A stretch of DNA of 8,912 bases from JBAPRR01 sp049281195 (GCA_049281195.1 JBAPRR010000178.1:1-8912); one strand, 5' to 3'. Shown: positions 1 through 6,597, counted from the first letter of the stretch. Program-made: numbers and translations. The notes: generated by a model from the letters alone, not told the origin.

Positions 1-966
1 GTGCGATCGGGCGAGACATTGGGGCTCGTGGGGGAGAGCGGTTGCGGCAAGTCGACGGTGGCCCGGGTGATGACGGGCCTGCACACCGCCACATCGGGGA
101 CCGTCAAGTTCAAGGGCCAGGACATAACGAAGCTCGACCGCAGACACATGCGTCCGGTCAGGCGACACCTGCAGATGATCTTCCAGGACCCTTACGGTTC
201 TTTGAACCCCCGCCGGCGAGTGGGATCGATCCTGGGCGAACCTTTCGCCGTTCACGGCGTGGCTTCGGGCGATGACCGCAAACGCAGGGTGCAGGAGCTC
301 ATGGAGAGGGTCGGTCTCGCTCCGGAGCATTTCAACCGGTTTCCGGCGGAATTCTCAGGCGGCCAGCGCCAGCGCATCGGGATCGCCCGGGCCTTGGCAC
401 TGCACCCGGAGCTGATCGTCTGTGACGAGCCGGTCTCCGCGCTCGACGTGTCGATCCAGGCTCAGATCCTCAATCTGTTGGAAGACCTTCAAGTCGAGTT
501 CGGCCTGACCTACGTCTTCATCGCCCACGACCTTTCTGTGGTGCGACACGTGAGCAACCGCGTCGCTGTCATGTACCTCGGGCGCATCGCCGAGGTCGGA
601 CCGGTGGAGGAGATATACACAAAGGCGCGCCACCCCTACACGGCCTCGTTACTTTCCGCGGTCCCGGTGGTCGACGTATCCATGCTCGGACCAAGACGCG
701 AAAGGGTGATACTCGAAGGGGGAGTTCCCTCGCCCATCGATCCTCCGAGCGGATGCCGTTTCCACACCCGGTGCCCGAAGGCTCAGGAGATCTGCTCCAA
801 GATCGAGCCGGAGCTCACGCCGATCGACGGTGCGGTCGGTGCGCACTCCATCGCATGTCACTTTCCGGTGGAACCGACCGACTCATTGGCTCTGGCCGCC
901 TGGGAGTCGACCAAGGTAGAGATCAAGTCGCCTCCCGTGTCTGGTGCCGCAGGGGGTGAGCAATGA
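1..966 (+). CDS. Peptide ABC transporter ATP-binding subunit (OppF/DppF type), 5' partial
   Basis: Cytoplasmic ATPase that powers import of di- or oligopeptides, or related substrates such as nickel, through the two permeases encoded next. Counting from the first visible codon (GTG at 1), Walker A is residues 11-18 (GESGCGKS), Q-loop Q62, signature FSGGQ 118-122, Walker B with D142-E143, D-loop SALD 146-149 and H-loop H176. From about residue 211 (HPYT) comes the C-terminal oligopeptide/dipeptide transporter extension. Family members carry roughly 40 residues before Walker A, and here only 10 are visible, so the true start lies left of the window and the GTG is internal. The extension has four cysteines, C252, C258, C265 and C286; this pattern binds a [4Fe-4S] cluster in some characterised family members, which I infer here. 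The stop overlaps the next start as ATGA. The type is clear; the substrate is not. Confidence 0.95.
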   Translation: MRSGETLGLVGESGCGKSTVARVMTGLHTATSGTVKFKGQDITKLDRRHMRPVRRHLQMIFQDPYGSLNPRRRVGSILGEPFAVHGVASGDDRKRRVQELMERVGLAPEHFNRFPAEFSGGQRQRIGIARALALHPELIVCDEPVSALDVSIQAQILNLLEDLQVEFGLTYVFIAHDLSVVRHVSNRVAVMYLGRIAEVGPVEEIYTKARHPYTASLLSAVPVVDVSMLGPRRERVILEGGVPSPIDPPSGCRFHTRCPKAQEICSKIEPELTPIDGAVGAHSIACHFPVEPTDSLALAAWESTKVEIKSPPVSGAAGGEQ

Positions 967-1928
967 CTTACACCTTGGCGGACCTGATTCAGGGGAACGA
1001 GCCGGATTTTGCGTCCGATCTGGTCGAAGAGCACATCCAGGGACGTACCCCGCTGCAGCTCGCATGGCGACGGTTGCGGCGGGACAAGGTGAGCATGATC
1101 TCGCTCGGTTTCGTCATATTCCTGTGCCTGGTGGCGATATTCGCCCCGCTTCTCACCGCTCTGATCGGCCACGGACCCAATATCCAGTACTCGAACACCG
1201 GGCTCACGATTTTCGACCATCCCGTGGGGCCCTCGAAACTGTTCCTTCTCGGAACCGACGACCTGGGTCGCGACGTGCTGTCCCGCATCATCTACGGCTC
1301 TCGCATATCACTCGAGGTCGGTATCGGCTCGACCTTCTTTTCGCTGGTGCTCGGTCTCGTGCTCGGTCTCTTCTCCGGCTACTACGGCGGAAGGGTCGAC
1401 GCGATCCTGGCCCGTTTCCTCGACATCCTTCTGGCCTTCCCCGTCCTGTTGTTCGCCATCGCCGTAGTGGCGAGATTCGGACCCAGCCTGAACCTGATCA
1501 TCATCGTGATCACGCTGTTCCAGTTCCCGCTCATCGCCCGGTTGGTCAGGGGTCAGGTGATAAGCCTCAGAGAGCGGGAGTTCGTCGAGGCGGCCCGCTC
1601 GCTCGGGTCGAGTGATCTGCGGATCATGTTCATCGACATCGCGCCGAACCTGATCGCTCTGGCCGTCGTGTACTCGACCTTGCTCATTCCGGTGAACATC
1701 GTGTTGGAGGCCACGCTTTCCTATCTGGGCCTAGGCATCCAGCCACCGACGGCTTCGTGGGGGAACATGATCGCCGAAGCACAGAACGGAGACCTGTACA
1801 CGATCGCCTGGTGGTTCCTGGTCTTCCCGTGCATTGCTCTGTTCCTTACGACACTGGCCTTCAACCTTCTGGGTGACGGATTACGCGACGCTCTCGACCC
1901 CCGTCAGGGCCGGGCGCAGGTGGGTTGA
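963..1928 (+). CDS. Peptide ABC transporter permease (OppC/DppC type)
   Basis: One of the two membrane subunits forming the translocation channel of the peptide importer. It has 321 residues, normal for the family. A hydrophilic N-terminal tail of about 40 residues precedes the first membrane helix (about 44-64). The periplasmic stretch with LLGTDDLGRDVLSRI (about 95-109) is the hallmark of the OppC branch. Hydrophobic helices follow at about 121-140, 147-165, 172-190, 229-245 and 281-303. The cytoplasmic EAA loop, which docks on the ATPase, is EFVEAARSLGSSDLRI (206-221), followed by APN. The C-terminus GDGLRDALDPR is also typical. The ATG overlaps the ATPase stop by 4 nt (963-966), and a purine-rich Shine-Dalgarno stretch lies at 951-960, so translation is probably coupled. 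Confidence 0.95.
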   Translation: MTYTLADLIQGNEPDFASDLVEEHIQGRTPLQLAWRRLRRDKVSMISLGFVIFLCLVAIFAPLLTALIGHGPNIQYSNTGLTIFDHPVGPSKLFLLGTDDLGRDVLSRIIYGSRISLEVGIGSTFFSLVLGLVLGLFSGYYGGRVDAILARFLDILLAFPVLLFAIAVVARFGPSLNLIIIVITLFQFPLIARLVRGQVISLREREFVEAARSLGSSDLRIMFIDIAPNLIALAVVYSTLLIPVNIVLEATLSYLGLGIQPPTASWGNMIAEAQNGDLYTIAWWFLVFPCIALFLTTLAFNLLGDGLRDALDPRQGRAQVG

Positions 1929-1934
1929 CCGGGC

Positions 1935-2897
1935 GTGCTGCTCTTCGTCATCAAACGGATGGTCTATCTGGTCATCGTGGTACTGGTGATCACCCTGGTC
2001 ACCTTCGTGGTCTTCTTCGCCGGTAACGGCAAGAACCTGGCGGCCCGCTTCGCCGGACACGCGGCAGGACCGCTGGCCATACACGCCGCGTTCATAAGGC
2101 TGGGCCTGGAGCATGGCTTCTGGGTGCAGTTCTGGGACTATCTCGACGGCCTGCTTCACGGCAGCTTCGGGCTCGACTTCCAGGCGCAGATACCCATCAA
2201 TTCGGAGATCGCCAGAGCGCTGCCGGTCACCGCATCGCTCGTGATCGGTGGAGCGATCATCTGGCTGTTGATCGGTATCCCCATCGGGATCATGTCGGCC
2301 GTAAAGCCACGATCGCTTCGAGACCGTGGCGGCATCGTCTTTTCGTTGACCTTCCTTTCTATGCCGCAGTTCGTCCTCGGTGTGATGGCGATCTTTCTCC
2401 TCTACTTCTGCTTGAGCCAGGCGGGACTGCACTGGTTCCCGGGATCGGGATATGTAGGACTGTCGCAGAGCCCGCTTCAATGGTTCCTGCATCTCCTGTT
2501 GCCCTGGTTCACGCTTGCCCTGGCCCAATCGGCCATATACGTGCGCTTGATACGTAGCTCGCTGCTCGACACGTTGGGTGAGGACTTCATCCGCACCGCC
2601 CGTGCCAAAGGGCTGTCGCGGTGGCTGGTCATCTACAAGCACGGGGTGCGGGCCGCCCTGACCCCGGTAACCACTCAGCTCGGCATCGACGTGGGGCAGC
2701 TATTGGCCGGCGCCATCATCATCGAAAAGGTCTTCGGACTGAACGGGCTCGGAGTCCTGTCATTGGACTCGATCTTTGCCGGCGATCTTCCCGTGGTAGC
2801 CGCGGTCGTACTTCTTGCGGCCGTGTTCATCGTCGTCATGAACACGATCGTCGACATCGTCTACGCGCTGCTCGACCCCCGGGTGAGGCTGGGGTAA
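1935..2897 (+). CDS. Peptide ABC transporter permease (OppB/DppB type)
   Basis: Second channel subunit of the importer, 320 residues. It begins with the typical OppB N-terminal helix (residues 1-29, LFVIKRMVYLVIVV). A periplasmic region follows, with a LHGSFGLDF segment corresponding to the family's 'rGdlG.S' block. Further helices lie at about 97-120, 135-158, 180-201, 249-266 and 284-310. The EAA loop is EDFIRTARAKGLSRW (about 216-230) and the end is LLDPRVRLG, both diagnostic. I chose GTG 1935 because it starts directly at this first helix, 6 nt after the OppC stop, with AGGTGG at 1918-1923 as a possible ribosome site. The N-terminal periplasmic part is somewhat divergent from the usual PGDP-containing version. 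Gene order here is ATPase-C-B rather than the common B-C-D-F. Confidence 0.94.
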   Translation: MLLFVIKRMVYLVIVVLVITLVTFVVFFAGNGKNLAARFAGHAAGPLAIHAAFIRLGLEHGFWVQFWDYLDGLLHGSFGLDFQAQIPINSEIARALPVTASLVIGGAIIWLLIGIPIGIMSAVKPRSLRDRGGIVFSLTFLSMPQFVLGVMAIFLLYFCLSQAGLHWFPGSGYVGLSQSPLQWFLHLLLPWFTLALAQSAIYVRLIRSSLLDTLGEDFIRTARAKGLSRWLVIYKHGVRAALTPVTTQLGIDVGQLLAGAIIIEKVFGLNGLGVLSLDSIFAGDLPVVAAVVLLAAVFIVVMNTIVDIVYALLDPRVRLG

Positions 2898-2900
2898 TCA

Positions 2901-3753
2901 GTGACGTTCTCGATCGTTGCCAGATCCGACGATCAGAAGTCCTGGGGAGTGGCGGTCGCGTCCAAGTTCCTGTCGGTCGGCGCCTATGTGCCGGCGGGCG
3001 AGGCGGGCGTAGGGGCTAGCGACACAGTCCTACGCCAACCTGGCGTTCAAGAGCGAGGGCCTCGCTCTCCTCCGATCCGAGAAGACTGCGAGGGAAACCC
3101 TGGATCTGCTCATCGCAGGTGACGATCGTCGCGAGGAGCGTCAGGTGGGCATCGTGGACGCCGCGGGCGGCTCTGCCACGTTCACCGGCAGCCACTGCAT
3201 GAGCTGGGCGGGGGGGATTGCCGCCGACGGGTACGCCATCCAGGGGAACATCCTGGCCGGGCCACAGGTAACTGCCGATATGGAGAAGGCCTGGCTGGCG
3301 TCGGTGGGGGAGGCCTCCCTGGTGCGCCGGCTGGTGGCCGCACTCCGTGCGGGTGACCTTGCGGGCGGAGACCGCCGGGGGCGGCAGAGCGCGGCCGTCT
3401 TGGTCGTGAGCTCCAAAGCGGGCTACGGCGGGACCTCCGACGTGCTCGCCGATCTGCGTTCGGACGACCACCCCGCCCCGGTGGAGGAACTGTTGCGCCT
3501 CGTGGATCTGCACGACCTCTACTTCATGCCACCCGATCAGGACGACCTGATGCCGCTGGCCGATCCTCTCATCGGAGAGGTCTCGGCGCTGTTGTCGTCC
3601 GTGGGCTTTGCTCCGGCCGGCGCGGCTCCATCAGACGTCCGTCAGGCACTGTGGGACTGGGCGGGGGTCGAGAACCTCGAGATGCGCGTCCCCGAGGATC
3701 CGGTGATCGACGCAGTGGTGCTCCGTGAGCTGAAGAAGCACGCTGCGACATGA
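2901..3753 (+). pseudogene. DUF1028 (COG3342, Ntn-hydrolase-like) gene with an apparent frameshift
   Basis: Two adjoining frames together give one DUF1028-family protein of about 284 residues. Frame one starts at GTG 2901 (MTFSIVAR...GVAVASKFLSVGAYV...AGVGA) and runs to TGA at 3120-3122, but it loses family similarity after 3017. Frame two resumes the family at 3019 (ATQSYANLAF...) and runs clean to TGA 3753, through VGIVDAAG, AIQGNILAGPQV, GDRRGRQSAAVLVV and GYGG. The C-terminal part, from about residue 205, resembles the putative peptidoglycan-binding domain (PF08823) often found in these proteins. COG3342 is described as Ntn-hydrolase-like; Thr2 after the initiator would be the candidate nucleophile, which also supports the GTG start. 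The gene begins 3 nt after the permease stop. One base too many or two too few at about 3018 explains the break. A GTG at 3145 could start a separate 202-residue fragment. It may be a sequencing error, a recent mutation or, less likely, recoding. Confidence 0.85.
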
Positions 3754-4631
3754 AGCAGGTTCATCTGGTGGACGGCACTTACGAGCTGTTCCGCCATTTC
3801 TTCGGCCAGCCCTCCCGCACCTCGGACAATGTCGAGGTGGCCGCGGCGCTCGGAGTCGTTTCCACTCTGCTGATGATGGTCTCCCAGGGAGCCACGCACA
3901 TAGGAGTGGCCACCGATCACGTCATCGAGTCGTTCAGGAACGACTTGTGGCCGGGCTACAAGACCGGCGAGGGAGTTCCCGCCGAGCTGTTCTCGCAGTT
4001 CGAGGTGCTCGAGATTCTCGTCGTGGCCCTGGGAATGACCGTTTGGCCGATGGTGGAGCTCGAAGCCGACGATGCCATGGCTTCTGCCGCCGCGGTGGCG
4101 ACCGCCGATCGCAGCGTCGATCAGGTGCTGTTGTGCACACCGGACAAGGACCTCGCCCAATGCGTGAGCGGCCGGCGCGTCGTCCAACTCGATCGCCGGG
4201 CCGACAAGATCATCGACGAAAGTGGCGTGTGGGAGAAATTCGGTGTCGCTCCCGAATCGATCCCGGACTGGCTGGCTCTGGTCGGTGACAGTGCGGACGG
4301 TTTCCCCGGACTGGCCGGATGGGGAAAGCAATCCGCCTCGCGTGTCCTCGCTCACTACGTTCACATAGACGACATTCCCGACGACGCGGGCGCATGGGAC
4401 GACGAGGTGAGGAAGGCCGTGCGGAGCGCTCCGCGGATCTCGGCGACGCTGGCCGCAGAGAGGGATCTGGCCCGGTTGTTCTTGAACCTGGCCACGTTAC
4501 GGGTCGAGAAGTCGCTCCTTTCCGACGTGGAGGAGCTCAAGTGGACCGGCCCCACAGATGCGTTCGCCGACGTGTGCCACCGCCTCGGCGCCGACAATCT
4601 CGCCACCCGCGCCGCCTCACTGGCGCGTTAG
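3750..4631 (+). CDS. Stand-alone 5'-3' exonuclease / flap endonuclease (PolA N-terminal-domain family)
   Basis: Predicted metal-dependent 5' nuclease acting on DNA flaps or 5' ends, 293 residues, with no attached polymerase. Metal-binding acidic residues of the PIN-like fold are all visible: D8 (HLVDGTYELF), D56 (VATDHVIESFRND), E105, D107 and D108 (LEADDAMA), D132 and D134 (TPDKDL), and D180 and D183 (GDSADGFPGLAGWGKQSA). The last stretch is the helix-3-turn-helix DNA-binding region. R63 and Y70-K71 match the conserved arch region. The VATDHVIESFRNDLWPGYKTGEG block fits a conserved stand-alone subfamily seen in actinobacteria, from my memory of the family. The ATG overlaps the DUF1028 stop (ATGA, 3750-3753), so it is the likely last gene of this operon. 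Its TAG shares bases with the stop of the opposite gene. Its tie to peptide uptake is unclear. Confidence 0.93.
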   Translation: MKQVHLVDGTYELFRHFFGQPSRTSDNVEVAAALGVVSTLLMMVSQGATHIGVATDHVIESFRNDLWPGYKTGEGVPAELFSQFEVLEILVVALGMTVWPMVELEADDAMASAAAVATADRSVDQVLLCTPDKDLAQCVSGRRVVQLDRRADKIIDESGVWEKFGVAPESIPDWLALVGDSADGFPGLAGWGKQSASRVLAHYVHIDDIPDDAGAWDDEVRKAVRSAPRISATLAAERDLARLFLNLATLRVEKSLLSDVEELKWTGPTDAFADVCHRLGADNLATRAASLAR

Positions 4632-5560
4632 GACTCCTCTGAAGACGCCGTTCCCATGATGATCCGGGGACTGTCCGCCGGGGTCAGCCACTTCAGGACG
4701 TCCACCAGTTCGTAGGTGGAGGGCAACGCCACGCAGCCGGTGGTGGCATTCGGCGAGTAGTGGAAGAAGATGGCGCTCCCGTCGGGAGGAGTGTGTGAGA
4801 CCGGGTACATGTTGTAGTCGATGACCGCTCCGTATACGTAGAACGGGGGATCGTCCATGGGCTCCGGATCCGCCCCCGCCGCGGCGACTCCCTGGGTCTG
4901 TTCGTCGATCCATTGGTTGTAGTACGCGCTCGACGGATCGTCGTTCCAGTAGTCGACGCCCGAGACCGGCCGCCACGGGAACATCACCCCGGGGTCGGCG
5001 TCGATACCGAACATGAAGCCGAACGAATAAGAGCCTGACGGTGTGCGGCCGTCACCTTCTGATTTCTGTCCGGGTGGTGCGAACCCGTTGTATCCCACCT
5101 CCGCGGTCCACGGTCCCCATACCTGCGCCCATCCGGTCGACGTCCTCTGGAACGCGGTGAGCGTGGCGGTGGTGTCGCCGTACCCGCCCGCGATCACCGA
5201 CACCACCTGATCTGCATCGCCGACGCCGACAAGAGAGTCGACGAACGACGTTGCCGTGCTGCGGGGCGGTGTCGAGGTGGTCGTGGTTACAGGCCGCGGT
5301 GCCGTGGTGGTGGTAGGAGCGACGGTGGGCGGCGTAGTGGGCGGCGTAATGGGCGGTGGCGGCGCGGTGGTCGTGGTGGTCGGAGACGCAGCAGCAGTAG
5401 TTGTCGTCGGCGCCACCGTTGTCGACGTTGTGGCCGCCGGCTGCGTCGTGGTGGTAGTCGTGGTGGCGCGTTTGTGCGTCACCGCGAGGTGCTTCGGCGT
5501 CGAGCTGCAAGATGCCAGTACCAGGCATCCGACGAACAGGACGGGGATGACCCGTCGCAT
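4628..5560 (-). CDS. L,D-transpeptidase-like (YkuD-fold) lipoprotein with Thr/Pro-rich linker
   Basis: Predicted lipid-anchored extracytoplasmic protein of 310 residues. The N-terminus is a lipoprotein signal peptide (MRRVIPVLFVGCLVLASC) with lipobox LASC and lipidated C18. Residues about 33-99 are a low-complexity Thr/Pro/Ala linker, presumably spanning the cell wall. The C-terminal domain shows EGDGRTPSGSYSFG (168-181), GSAIFFHYS with H267, and TTGCVALP with C276, matching the ErfK/YbiS/YcfS/YnhG type of L,D-transpeptidase (COG3786-like). Such enzymes form or edit peptidoglycan cross-links through the cysteine. The canonical S-H-G-C motif reads T-T-G-C here, so one usual histidine is absent. 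I chose ATG 5560 because it overlaps the upstream TGA as TGATG and leaves a proper signal peptide. ATG 5605 would add 15 charged residues. No strong Shine-Dalgarno precedes it, suggesting coupling. Fold assignment is good; activity is unproven. Confidence 0.88.
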   Translation of the reverse strand: MRRVIPVLFVGCLVLASCSSTPKHLAVTHKRATTTTTTTQPAATTSTTVAPTTTTAAASPTTTTTAPPPPITPPTTPPTVAPTTTTAPRPVTTTTSTPPRSTATSFVDSLVGVGDADQVVSVIAGGYGDTTATLTAFQRTSTGWAQVWGPWTAEVGYNGFAPPGQKSEGDGRTPSGSYSFGFMFGIDADPGVMFPWRPVSGVDYWNDDPSSAYYNQWIDEQTQGVAAAGADPEPMDDPPFYVYGAVIDYNMYPVSHTPPDGSAIFFHYSPNATTGCVALPSTYELVDVLKWLTPADSPRIIMGTASSEES

Positions 5561-5820
5561 CACGTCGCCGCGGGGCCCGCCGCCTTTAGTGCAGCCTCGA
5601 TGCACGCCACCAGCTCGCGTGCCGACTGCGCCGTCAGCTCTACCGCCACCCGCGAGGACGGACCTCGGTCCGGGTTCGCAAAATCGATGTTCAACGTGTG
5701 CTCGTACGGAGCGTTGAACGGATGGTCGAAGTACACGGTGGCATGGGTGAGCGGAAACCAGCCGTCAGGACCCTTGCCGCTTCCGGCCACCACCGTCTTC
5801 TCTGTCACATAGGAGCACAT
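5560..5820 (-). CDS. Small DUF6295-like protein of unknown function
   Basis: An 86-residue soluble protein starting MCSYVTEKTVVAGSGKG. It continues with GWFPLTHATVYFDHPFNAP and EHTLNIDFANPD, and ends in an amphipathic helix (VAVELTAQSARELVACIEAAL). This layout matches actinobacterial proteins that I recall as DUF6295; the match is from memory, and no function is known to me. No signal peptide, membrane segment or catalytic motif is evident. The conserved His/Asp/Asn-bearing strands (YFDHPF, EHTLNIDF) are the most distinctive part. ATG 5820 is preferred over the longer frame from 5868 because AAGGA (5827-5831) sits 6 nt upstream and the preceding gene stops only 2 nt away. Its TGA overlaps the next ATG by one base. 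It may act with the neighbouring hydrolase, but that is a guess. Confidence 0.8.
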   Translation of the reverse strand: MCSYVTEKTVVAGSGKGPDGWFPLTHATVYFDHPFNAPYEHTLNIDFANPDRGPSSRVAVELTAQSARELVACIEAALKAAGPAAT

Positions 5821-5822
5821 GA

Positions 5823-6566
5823 TCAATCCTTCAGATACTTGCCGAACCATCCGAACACACGTTGCCACCCGTCCACCGCGGCCTCGGGCCGGTAGGCGGT
5901 TCTCTCTACCGAGAAGAATGCATGGCCCGCACCCTCGTAGGTATGTCCCTCGTATGTCTTACCCAGGTCTTTCAGAACCTTCTCCATCTGTGCGACCTCG
6001 TCGGGCGACGGGAATGTGTCGTCCGCTCCGAACAGGCCCAAAAGTGGGCACCTCAGGTCTTCCGCCAGCTGGATCACCGGTTGGACCTTGAGCGGGACCC
6101 CCTCCGGTGGGCTGTTGACGACGAACGCCCCGTAGCAGTCGACCGCGGCGTCCACCGGGAGGCTGCACGCGGTGAGGAATGACTGGCGGCCTCCGGAGCA
6201 ATACCCGATCACGCCGACCTTCTGATTCGAGTTGCTGAGAGCCCGGAGCGCGGCGATGGCTCCTGCCGCATCACCCAGGAATCGCTCGTCGGGAACCCCG
6301 CCCGCTGCTCGGGCCGCGGCTGCCGCGTCGTCGGGACTGGCGTCCGGCCCTTCGCGGTAATGGAGGTGCGGGCAGATCGCGGTGTAGCCGTTGACGGCGA
6401 ATTTCCTGGTTATCTCCTTCGATTCTTCGTCCCATCCCGGCATGTGGTGGATTACGAGGACGCCGGGCGTGGGTACCGGCGTGAGTGGACGAGCAAGGTA
6501 TGCCGCTATTTCGGTGCCGCCGTCACCGGTGATCTTGACCGTCTCTGAGAGCACGGCGTCGTACAT
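5823..6566 (-). CDS. Dienelactone hydrolase family protein (alpha/beta hydrolase)
   Basis: Predicted cytoplasmic alpha/beta hydrolase of 247 residues, about the usual dienelactone-hydrolase length. Seen in sequence: PGVLVIHHMPGWDEE (34-48) as the oxyanion-side strand and loop; nucleophile elbow GYCSGG with C123; GADDTFPS with D183 as acid; and GAGHAFF with H215. This is a complete Cys-Asp-His triad. The elbow has cysteine, as in true dienelactone hydrolases, rather than serine. Characterised members open the lactone ring of dienelactones in chlorocatechol breakdown, but the family is broad and the substrate here is unknown. The start ATG 6566 is backed by AGGAGG at 6571-6576. It lies 26 nt after the luciferase-like gene and 2 nt before the small DUF6295-like gene, so it is part of one operon with a catabolic flavour. 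Confidence 0.93.
   Translation of the reverse strand: MYDAVLSETVKITGDGGTEIAAYLARPLTPVPTPGVLVIHHMPGWDEESKEITRKFAVNGYTAICPHLHYREGPDASPDDAAAAARAAGGVPDERFLGDAAGAIAALRALSNSNQKVGVIGYCSGGRQSFLTACSLPVDAAVDCYGAFVVNSPPEGVPLKVQPVIQLAEDLRCPLLGLFGADDTFPSPDEVAQMEKVLKDLGKTYEGHTYEGAGHAFFSVERTAYRPEAAVDGWQRVFGWFGKYLKD
5827..5831 (-). promoter_or_regulatory. Ribosome binding site deciding the DUF6295-like start
   Basis: AAGGA on the minus strand lies 6 nt before ATG 5820, inside the last codons of the hydrolase gene. It favours the 86-residue form over a 102-residue form from 5868. Confidence 0.65.
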
Positions 6567-6570
6567 GGGG

Positions 6571-6576
6571 CCTCCT
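6571..6576 (-). promoter_or_regulatory. Ribosome binding site of the DLH-family gene
   Basis: On the minus strand this reads AGGAGG, 4 nt before ATG 6566. It is the strongest Shine-Dalgarno match in the window and fixes the start of the hydrolase gene. Confidence 0.75.
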
Positions 6577-6597
6577 CTACTCTTCTACTGCTCTACT
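6574..6597. repeat. Three 8-bp tandem units between the LLM and DLH genes
   Basis: On the + strand the units are CCTCTACT, CTTCTACT and GCTCTACT, contiguous at 6574-6581, 6582-6589 and 6590-6597. The last unit contains the stop codon of the luciferase-like gene (6593-6595). The first unit merges into the AGGAGG ribosome site of the hydrolase gene, read on the minus strand. Each unit gives a purine-rich GTAGA-type stretch on the mRNA. Confidence 0.65.

Noticed and set aside
1881..2642. Long minus-strand open frame (253 codons) opposite the OppB-type gene
   Set aside because: The translation is Gln/Arg/Asp-rich without any family motif and lies wholly across two convincing permease genes, so it is a GC-rich shadow.
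3010..3030. Programmed ribosomal frameshift in DUF1028 as the first explanation
   Set aside because: I see no classic slippery heptamer with a downstream pseudoknot, and the family is normally encoded in one frame. Error or mutation is simpler, so recoding is kept only as a minor option.
3642..4364. Minus-strand frame of 240 codons opposite the exonuclease
   Set aside because: No recognisable motif, and the opposite strand carries a full set of catalytic residues.
4600..4700. Possible shared terminator between the convergent operons
   Set aside because: Only a weak short inverted repeat (GGAC/GTCC around 4668-4676) and no U-run are visible, so I do not call a terminator.
5256..5717. Valine/glycine-rich + strand frame of 153 codons
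   Set aside because: It is the antisense of the Thr/Pro linker codons. The lipoprotein on the minus strand has a signal peptide, linker and catalytic domain, so this frame is not a gene.
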